This document shows, piece by piece, positions 59,015-64,000 of a stretch of DNA of 64,000 nucleotides; position 1 is the stretch's first letter, and the number at the start of each line of letters is the position of its first letter. The translations under genes were made by a program, and so were the position numbers. The notes under the pieces are model-generated. The model did not search any database. It worked only from the letters and a program-made list of their open reading frames with translations, and had not been told where the DNA came from. Origin of the DNA: JBKHBT01 sp046542255 (lineage in GTDB: Bacteria; UBP14; UBA6098; JBKHBT01); the NCBI GenBank assembly GCA_046542255.1, contig JBKHBT010000001.1, forward strand, positions 1 to 64,000. The letters run 5' to 3'.

Positions 59015-60529
59015 ATGGAATCGATAATACCAAAAGCGGCATTAGTATCTGTTTATAACAAAAATCACGATGTCATAGAGTTTGCCAAAAAATTACTCGA
59101 CTATGGCATAGATATCTATGCATCGAGTGGAACTTATGCATATCTCAAAAAAAGCAATATCGTATCTTATCCGCTGGAGCAAATTACAGGCTTCGAGAAG
59201 CTTCTCGATGGAAGAGTCAAGACACTTCATCCTAATATATATTCTGCAATTCTGGGCAAAGAAGATGACCGCAAGAGAGAATTGGCTTTTGATATTGTGG
59301 CAGTCGATTTATATCCTTTCGAAGATGCCCTGAAATCAGGAAAGCCTCAGAATGATCTTATCGAGATGGTCGATATCGGTGGTGTTGCTTTGCTTCGCGC
59401 TTCTGCTAAGAATTATCATTATGTTCTTTCAATATGCGGAACATCCCAGCTACTAAAAGCCGCTGACCACATGGATGAAAACGATGGCAAGATTCTTCCA
59501 GAATTTTCAGCGAAATTTGCAAGGCATTCCTTCCAATATACATCATATTACGATTCACTAATCTCGGCCGGCCTCTTTACCGATGAAGATGAGTTTCCCA
59601 AGTATATGTCATTGCCATTAAAAGTGGGACAGAAGCTGCGATATGGCGAAAATCCACATCAAAAGGCAATTTACTACAAACACTCCATTCCTTCACTGAC
59701 AGGCAGAATGGAAAAGCTCTGGGGCAAAGACCTATCATACAATAATATTCTCGACATCGATGGCGCCATCCATGCACTTGCTCATCTATGGGGCAAAATT
59801 GGTGTTGTTGTTCTAAAGCATACTTCGCCATGTGGTATAGGAATTGGCAGCAATCAGGTGGATGCCTATGAAAAGGCGCTCGCATCAGATCCGCTTTCTG
59901 CTTTTGGCGGTGTTATTGGTGTCAATGAAAAGGTCGGGCTGGAACTTGCAAAGTTAATATTGCGATTTTTCGTAGAGGTTGTTGTGGCACCGGATTTCGA
60001 TGAGGATGCATTGGAGATATTCAAGGGCAAGAAGAATATCCGCATAGTCAGAATGCCCGACATCGGTTCTTATCCCGAGAAAATAGTTCGCGGAGTAGCC
60101 GGCGGATGTCTTGTCTCGGATTTCGATAGTCCACAGGAGATTCCAGATTTTGAAGTCGTTTCAGAGAAAATGCCTACTGATGATCAGGTCTGCGATTTGC
60201 ATTTTGCATGGCGTGCGATCAAGTCTGTCAAATCCAATTCGATTTTGATTGCCAAAAATGGCGGAACAGTAGGAATTGGCGGTGGCCAGCCCAGTCGGGT
60301 AGATGCTGCTATATCTGCAGTTCGGAAGGCTCAGGATGCTGCGATTGGCGCAGTTGCTGCATCGGATGCTTTTTTGCCTTTCCCGGATACCCTTCAAGTA
60401 CTTGCGGATGCTGGAGTTACAGCATTGATACAGCCCGGCGGAAGCAGAAATGATAAGTTATCTATCGAGATGGCGAATAAGCTTGGAGTGGTTTTGGTAT
60501 TTACCGGGATGAGGCATTTTAGGCATTAA
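59015..60529 (+). CDS. purH: Bifunctional AICAR formyltransferase / IMP cyclohydrolase PurH (504 aa)
   Basis: N-terminal MGS-like IMP cyclohydrolase domain (residues 1-~190) with KLLDGRVKTLHPNIYSAIL and EMVDIGGVALLRASAKN. C-terminal AICAR transformylase (~195-504) with RYGENPHQKA, LKHTSPCGIG and DPLSAFGG. It catalyses the last two steps of IMP synthesis. GGAGG precedes the ATG. Its stop codon overlaps the stop of alr: the palindrome TTAA at 60526-60529 supplies both TAA codons. Confidence 0.96.
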   Translation: MESIIPKAALVSVYNKNHDVIEFAKKLLDYGIDIYASSGTYAYLKKSNIVSYPLEQITGFEKLLDGRVKTLHPNIYSAILGKEDDRKRELAFDIVAVDLYPFEDALKSGKPQNDLIEMVDIGGVALLRASAKNYHYVLSICGTSQLLKAADHMDENDGKILPEFSAKFARHSFQYTSYYDSLISAGLFTDEDEFPKYMSLPLKVGQKLRYGENPHQKAIYYKHSIPSLTGRMEKLWGKDLSYNNILDIDGAIHALAHLWGKIGVVVLKHTSPCGIGIGSNQVDAYEKALASDPLSAFGGVIGVNEKVGLELAKLILRFFVEVVVAPDFDEDALEIFKGKKNIRIVRMPDIGSYPEKIVRGVAGGCLVSDFDSPQEIPDFEVVSEKMPTDDQVCDLHFAWRAIKSVKSNSILIAKNGGTVGIGGGQPSRVDAAISAVRKAQDAAIGAVAASDAFLPFPDTLQVLADAGVTALIQPGGSRNDKLSIEMANKLGVVLVFTGMRHFRH

Positions 60530-61686
60530 GATTCCCCAACAATATGCCCATCTCGAAGATAAAGCCTTTTCACACGTTCTGAAATGCCGGTAATTATCTC
60601 ATAGTTTATTGTATTAGTCCAGTCGGCATGGTCAGATGCAGTGATCACTTCATTACCCTGCTTGCCGATTATAATAACCTCATCATCCAGTGATATATTA
60701 TCGTCATTATTGATTAGGACCATTGTAGTGTCCATACAAATCCTCCCAATAATTGGGCGTCTCTTGCCACGAATCAGGACATGGCCGGTATTGGATGCCG
60801 AAAGCCGAAGGCCATCGCCATATCCCATTCGAATTATGGCTATTTGGGCCTTGTCTCTTGTTCTGTATGTCCTGCGATAGCTGATATTCCAATTGGCGGG
60901 AAGATGCCTTATCTGAATAACCTGTGATTTGACAGTTAAGATAGGCTCGATTTCGATTGGCGGCATAATAGAGCGGTCTGGTAAAAGCCCAAAAGCCATA
61001 ATTCCCGGCCGAACTGCATTGCCATAGATAGGATAAGCGAGTATGCCGGCCGAATTTGCAATATGAACAAGTGGGACTATAAAATTATGCTGTTTCATTT
61101 TCTCGATTATTGCCGAGAATCTTCGAAGCTGGAGCATGGTAAATTCATGGTCATTTTCAGAATCAGAGTCGGCTGCTGGAAAATGTGAGAAAATGCCTTC
61201 GATTTCGATTCCTTTTAAGCGTGATATGGCCAGGATATCGCCGATACAATCATTGAAAATCATACCAGAACGGCCCATTCCGGTATCGATTTCGATATGG
61301 CATTTTGTTTTGCGTCCCACTTTCAGGCTTTGCTGCGATAGAACTTCGGCGAATCGAAGTGATGTTACATTTGGAATCAGGCCATGATGGACAATGCTCG
61401 GAATCTGTTCGAGAGTCGGTGGCGTAAGCATTATTATATCGCATTTTACGCCAGAATCGCGAAGCAGCAAGCCCTCTGCAAGATTCGCGATTCCGACTTT
61501 ATTGATTCCTAAACGATTTGCCTCTTTGCAAATAGGGACAATTCCATGTCCATATGCATTGGCTTTAACAGCAAGGATAATCTCACGATTATCGACCCAT
61601 GTACGAATCTTCTCGATATTTTGCCGAAAAGCAGATAAATCGACTTCAGAAATTGTCTCGAGATAATGTCCACGGATATCTCGCAT
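60526..61686 (-). CDS. alr: Alanine racemase (386 aa)
   Basis: Fold type III PLP enzyme. The PLP lysine is K41 in ILAVKANAYGHG, and the partner tyrosine region is ISYRRTYRTRD (most enzymes have SYG here). RPGIMAFGLLPD and the active-site RMGYGDG segment are present, as is GRICMDTTMV. It converts L-alanine to D-alanine for peptidoglycan. The gene starts two bases after the TPR lipoprotein stop and converges with purH. Confidence 0.94.
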   Translation of the reverse strand: MRDIRGHYLETISEVDLSAFRQNIEKIRTWVDNREIILAVKANAYGHGIVPICKEANRLGINKVGIANLAEGLLLRDSGVKCDIIMLTPPTLEQIPSIVHHGLIPNVTSLRFAEVLSQQSLKVGRKTKCHIEIDTGMGRSGMIFNDCIGDILAISRLKGIEIEGIFSHFPAADSDSENDHEFTMLQLRRFSAIIEKMKQHNFIVPLVHIANSAGILAYPIYGNAVRPGIMAFGLLPDRSIMPPIEIEPILTVKSQVIQIRHLPANWNISYRRTYRTRDKAQIAIIRMGYGDGLRLSASNTGHVLIRGKRRPIIGRICMDTTMVLINNDDNISLDDEVIIIGKQGNEVITASDHADWTNTINYEIITGISERVKRLYLRDGHIVGES

Positions 61687-61688
61687 AT

Positions 61689-63773
61689 TTAATATCTTCT
61701 ATATTCAGCGCTTTTTGGCCTTCTGACCCGGACCTCATAGAGATACCAGTTATTTCTTTTGGTAACATCGAGTTTCTCTGGATCGAATTCTGCTTCGAGC
61801 ATAGCTTCTTTTATTGCCCTATCGATTATTTCATTGCCACAACTGGCGAGTATTTCGACTCTATCGACCTTGCAAAAAGCATCAACGAATATCTTTAGCC
61901 TTGTAACCTTACCACGCAATTGGGTGCTCCATTCCTGCTCGGGATACTCCAGCTCGAGAGGTTCGACCGGGTATAATCGAAGCGGTGGCAAATCACCGGC
62001 AAGAAGGCTATCTCTTTCTTTTTGAGTCAGCTCGCCTGGTTTTCTCCTTTCATCGTGGTCTTCATCACGGCGCTTGAATTCAGCAAGCAGAGAATCCGAT
62101 GGTTTAGGCCTTTCATCCTCGAATTCGATATCGCGTTGCCCGAGACGAATCTGTGCGAGGCTATCGTAAGATGTACCAGGATACTCAGCACTAATAGCAG
62201 AATAAACCTTTTCAGCCTTCGATGATTCATTCATATATTCGACATATATGTAGGCAACAGCAAGCATAGCCTTTGGAACAAGGTAGCTCTCGGGATAGTC
62301 GCGAATGACCTTTTGATATGTCTCGAGCGCCTTCTCGGGATTATTGTATGTAAAGAGATATTCTTCAGCATTTACAAAATAATATCCCACAGAACGCACC
62401 TCGGTTGAATCTAAGGCTGCACCACGGCTTTGGAAATAGTCAACCGCACCGATTGCATAGTCGGTATCGGCATGTTTTTTCAAAAGGCTGGCATAGACAG
62501 AATCTGCTGTGTCCCAGTCTTCTTTGGAATTTGCATATGTCCACCCGAGTGAATACATGGCCTTGGGTGCCAGTTCACTCTTGGGCATTTCATCGAGCAA
62601 TCTGCGATATTGATTGATTGCGCTATCGGGCTGGTCGAGTTTTAGGACATACATTTCGGCCAACTCCATTCGAATTTCAGCCGGATTCCTTAGTGAATCA
62701 GTGCTGTCTGATAGAGCAATACGCATTTCGATAATCTTTCGTATGGCATCAGCTCTCTCGCGGGATATGGCGGCGATTTCTGTTCCACGAGCTTCAGATT
62801 GTGATTTCTCGAACATCTCGAGTGCGAGTTCGAGATTGCCAGCATTGAAAGACATGACACCCAGATAGTAAAATGCCCATGCCGAAGCATTGGTATATGG
62901 GAATCTTTTGCCAACTTCGCGCCAAGTCTCGGCTGCTCTTGTGGTATCGTCTCGTTCATAGAAAATGCGGCCGATTCTGACCTCGATATCACCCATTTGA
63001 TTAGCAAAAGAACGATTCTTTTTCATCTTACGGAAATGCTTCAGGGCATCATCGAGCCTTGCAAGTTCGATATATGCCTCGCCAATTCGCATATTTGCAG
63101 TAAACCATTGCGTATCATTCAAATCATTCGGGTTGATAAATTCTTCCAATTCAATAACTCGTTCGTATCTTGTGAATTGATAAGCGATATCCATAAGGCG
63201 AAATGCGGCAAGGCTGACAAGCGAGCTTTTCGGGTATTCCTCGATGAATTTCTCATATTCCAGCTCAGCCGATACATAGTCATCCTGTTCATAATAGCTT
63301 TCGGCTATCATGAAGGCTGCTCTTTCGGCATAGTCTTCATTATCTTCTTTTATAAGTTCAAATGCAGATTCCGCCTTTTCGAATTCGCCAGCTTTCATCC
63401 ATGCGATAGAGCGCCAGTATTGAGCTTCATCGGCAAATTTACTATCGGGAAAGCTTCCTAAAAGCTCCTCGAACTTGGTCGCCGATTTGACCGGTTCATC
63501 AGTCCAAAGAAGGCTCATGCCAAGAAGGAATAGCGCATCATCGACATATTTGCTCGTAGGATAGAAAGCGAGAACCTTGCTGGCTTTTTCTATCGTAATA
63601 TTATAAGAAGATTTTGCTTCTTCGGGAATAGTTTCACTTTCTGATTTTTCCCGGATTTTGTCTGCGTGTTTATAATGTTTTTTAGCAAGAAAAAAAGTAT
63701 TATAATACACGCAGCCGCTTCCGGTTAAGAGAACTATAAATATTGTTAGTAATAGCTTATTTATCTTCGTCAT
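61689..63773 (-). CDS. TPR outer-membrane lipoprotein with TonB-like C-terminal domain (694 aa)
   Basis: The lipoprotein signal ends LLTGSGC, so the mature cysteine would be near residue 21. Many TPR/BamD-type repeats follow (KVLAFYPTSKYVDDALFLLGM, ELEYEKFIEEYPKSSLVSLAAFRLMD and similar). A charged linker (~540-600) comes next. The last ~85 residues resemble the TonB C-terminal domain (YPEQEWSTQLRGKVTRLKIFVDAFCKVDRVEI ... FDPEKL). The start is ATG at 63773, with AAGAG upstream, overlapping purB by 17 bases; a TTG two codons earlier is possible. Function is inferred to be envelope assembly. The TonB-like part would here be tied to a lipoprotein. Confidence 0.82.
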   Translation of the reverse strand: MTKINKLLLTIFIVLLTGSGCVYYNTFFLAKKHYKHADKIREKSESETIPEEAKSSYNITIEKASKVLAFYPTSKYVDDALFLLGMSLLWTDEPVKSATKFEELLGSFPDSKFADEAQYWRSIAWMKAGEFEKAESAFELIKEDNEDYAERAAFMIAESYYEQDDYVSAELEYEKFIEEYPKSSLVSLAAFRLMDIAYQFTRYERVIELEEFINPNDLNDTQWFTANMRIGEAYIELARLDDALKHFRKMKKNRSFANQMGDIEVRIGRIFYERDDTTRAAETWREVGKRFPYTNASAWAFYYLGVMSFNAGNLELALEMFEKSQSEARGTEIAAISRERADAIRKIIEMRIALSDSTDSLRNPAEIRMELAEMYVLKLDQPDSAINQYRRLLDEMPKSELAPKAMYSLGWTYANSKEDWDTADSVYASLLKKHADTDYAIGAVDYFQSRGAALDSTEVRSVGYYFVNAEEYLFTYNNPEKALETYQKVIRDYPESYLVPKAMLAVAYIYVEYMNESSKAEKVYSAISAEYPGTSYDSLAQIRLGQRDIEFEDERPKPSDSLLAEFKRRDEDHDERRKPGELTQKERDSLLAGDLPPLRLYPVEPLELEYPEQEWSTQLRGKVTRLKIFVDAFCKVDRVEILASCGNEIIDRAIKEAMLEAEFDPEKLDVTKRNNWYLYEVRVRRPKSAEYRRY

Positions 63774-64000
63774 CTTCAAATACTCTTGATAATATATAAT
63801 CTACCTGTTTTAAGTATCTATCGAGATCGAATAGTGCTTCGATTTCTTCGATTGTAATATATCTACGAATCTCGCCATCTCTTCTAATCTGGTCATAGAA
63901 ATCTTTACCTTCCTTCCATGATGCCATGATCTTACCCTGTACCATAGTATGCGCTCTTTCGCGGGACATTCCGGCATTTACCATCCTGAGCATAAGCCTC
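63757..64000 (-). CDS. purB: Adenylosuccinate lyase PurB, C-terminal part (cut by window end)
   Basis: Only the last ~81 residues are in the window; the frame is still open at position 64000. The segment RLMLRMVNAGMSRERAHTMVQG, followed by W-K-E-G-K-D-F-Y and ITIEEIEALFDLDRYLKQVDYILSRVF, matches the C-terminal domain of bacterial PurB. PurB acts in the IMP and AMP branches, fitting purH nearby. It overlaps the TPR lipoprotein gene by 17 bases, so they are probably co-transcribed. Confidence 0.85.
   Translation of the reverse strand, partial: RLMLRMVNAGMSRERAHTMVQGKIMASWKEGKDFYDQIRRDGEIRRYITIEEIEALFDLDRYLKQVDYILSRVFEDDEDK

Noticed and set aside
1..64000. tRNA, rRNA, riboswitch or insertion sequence
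   Set aside because: Intergenic regions were read for tRNA T-loop motifs, ribosomal sequence, transposase genes with terminal repeats and common riboswitch cores. None was recognised. Short or divergent ncRNAs could be missed without a covariance-model search.

Overview
The window comes from a bacterium with moderate-to-low GC content, an outer membrane, a flagellum and signs of type IX secretion. The evidence is a run of flagellar export and motor genes, several signal-peptide beta-barrels (Omp85, FadL, PorV-like, OmpA/PorP-like), and two proteins ending in type IX secretion (T9SS) type A sorting domains. T9SS cargo together with a flagellum is unusual for cultured Bacteroidota. It fits better with uncultured lineages of the Fibrobacteres-Chlorobi-Bacteroidetes superphylum or nearby candidate phyla. 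The exact phylum cannot be fixed from this sequence alone.

1-12100 (minus strand) is one long, translationally coupled operon. It encodes a respiratory membrane complex of the Mrp/Mbh/Mbs/Mbx type, an ancestor-like relative of complex I. Transcribed order: MrpE, MrpF, MrpG, a DUF4040/MbhD subunit, an MbhE-MrpB fusion, MrpC, a 1046-residue fusion of two proton-pump subunits, NuoH-like, NuoB-like, a 666-bp repeat-filled gap, NuoC-like, NuoD-like, a cupin, and a NuoI-type ferredoxin fused to a GltD/NfnB-type NAD(P)H flavoprotein. The large subunit keeps only the N-terminal CxxC pair of the hydrogenase Ni-Fe site, and the small subunit has lost one cluster cysteine. The complex therefore looks like a sulfane/disulfide-reducing (Mbs-like) machine rather than a hydrogenase, with an NAD(P)H module built in. 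This is the most interesting system in the window. It has a good sigma70-type promoter, with a perfect 14-bp palindrome centred about 60 bp upstream of the predicted transcription start.

12250-30000 is a mixed block. It holds a GT87-like glycosyltransferase, a flippase-like membrane protein, an M24 peptidase and an iron-sulfur flavoprotein, with MurJ divergent. An operon follows (sorted surface protein, butyrate kinase, HEAT-repeat protein, patatin/Omp85 protein, YkgJ-type cysteine protein). The block ends with an OmpA double-domain barrel protein, a small barrel protein, a type IV pilin-like gene with a terminator-like hairpin in its leader, and an AI-2E-type permease.

30022-36402 is a single giant gene: a signal peptide, eight ~115-residue Ig-like repeats, a C25 (gingipain-type) cysteine peptidase and a T9SS sorting domain. 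A leader with coupled mini-reading frames precedes it and a strong terminator follows it.

36733-45646 is a flagellar operon: motA, motB, fliL, fliM, fliN, fliO, fliP, fliQ, fliR, flhB, flhA. A FadL-family barrel gene converges on it.

47180-60530 (mostly plus strand) carries lexA with tandem promoters and a coupled DUF72 gene, an Omp85 protein, a lipoamide-dehydrogenase-like flavoprotein, a DUF1573 protein, a Trx-Trx-CcdA thiol electron carrier, an EndoIII/MagIII-like glycosylase, a PorV-like barrel, an exported YidD-like protein between two paralogous TPR/membrane proteins, a dolichol-kinase-like CTP transferase, and purH. The right end (minus strand) has purB (partial), a TPR lipoprotein with a TonB-like C-terminus, and alr.

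No rRNA, tRNA, CRISPR array, insertion sequence or integrase was recognised.
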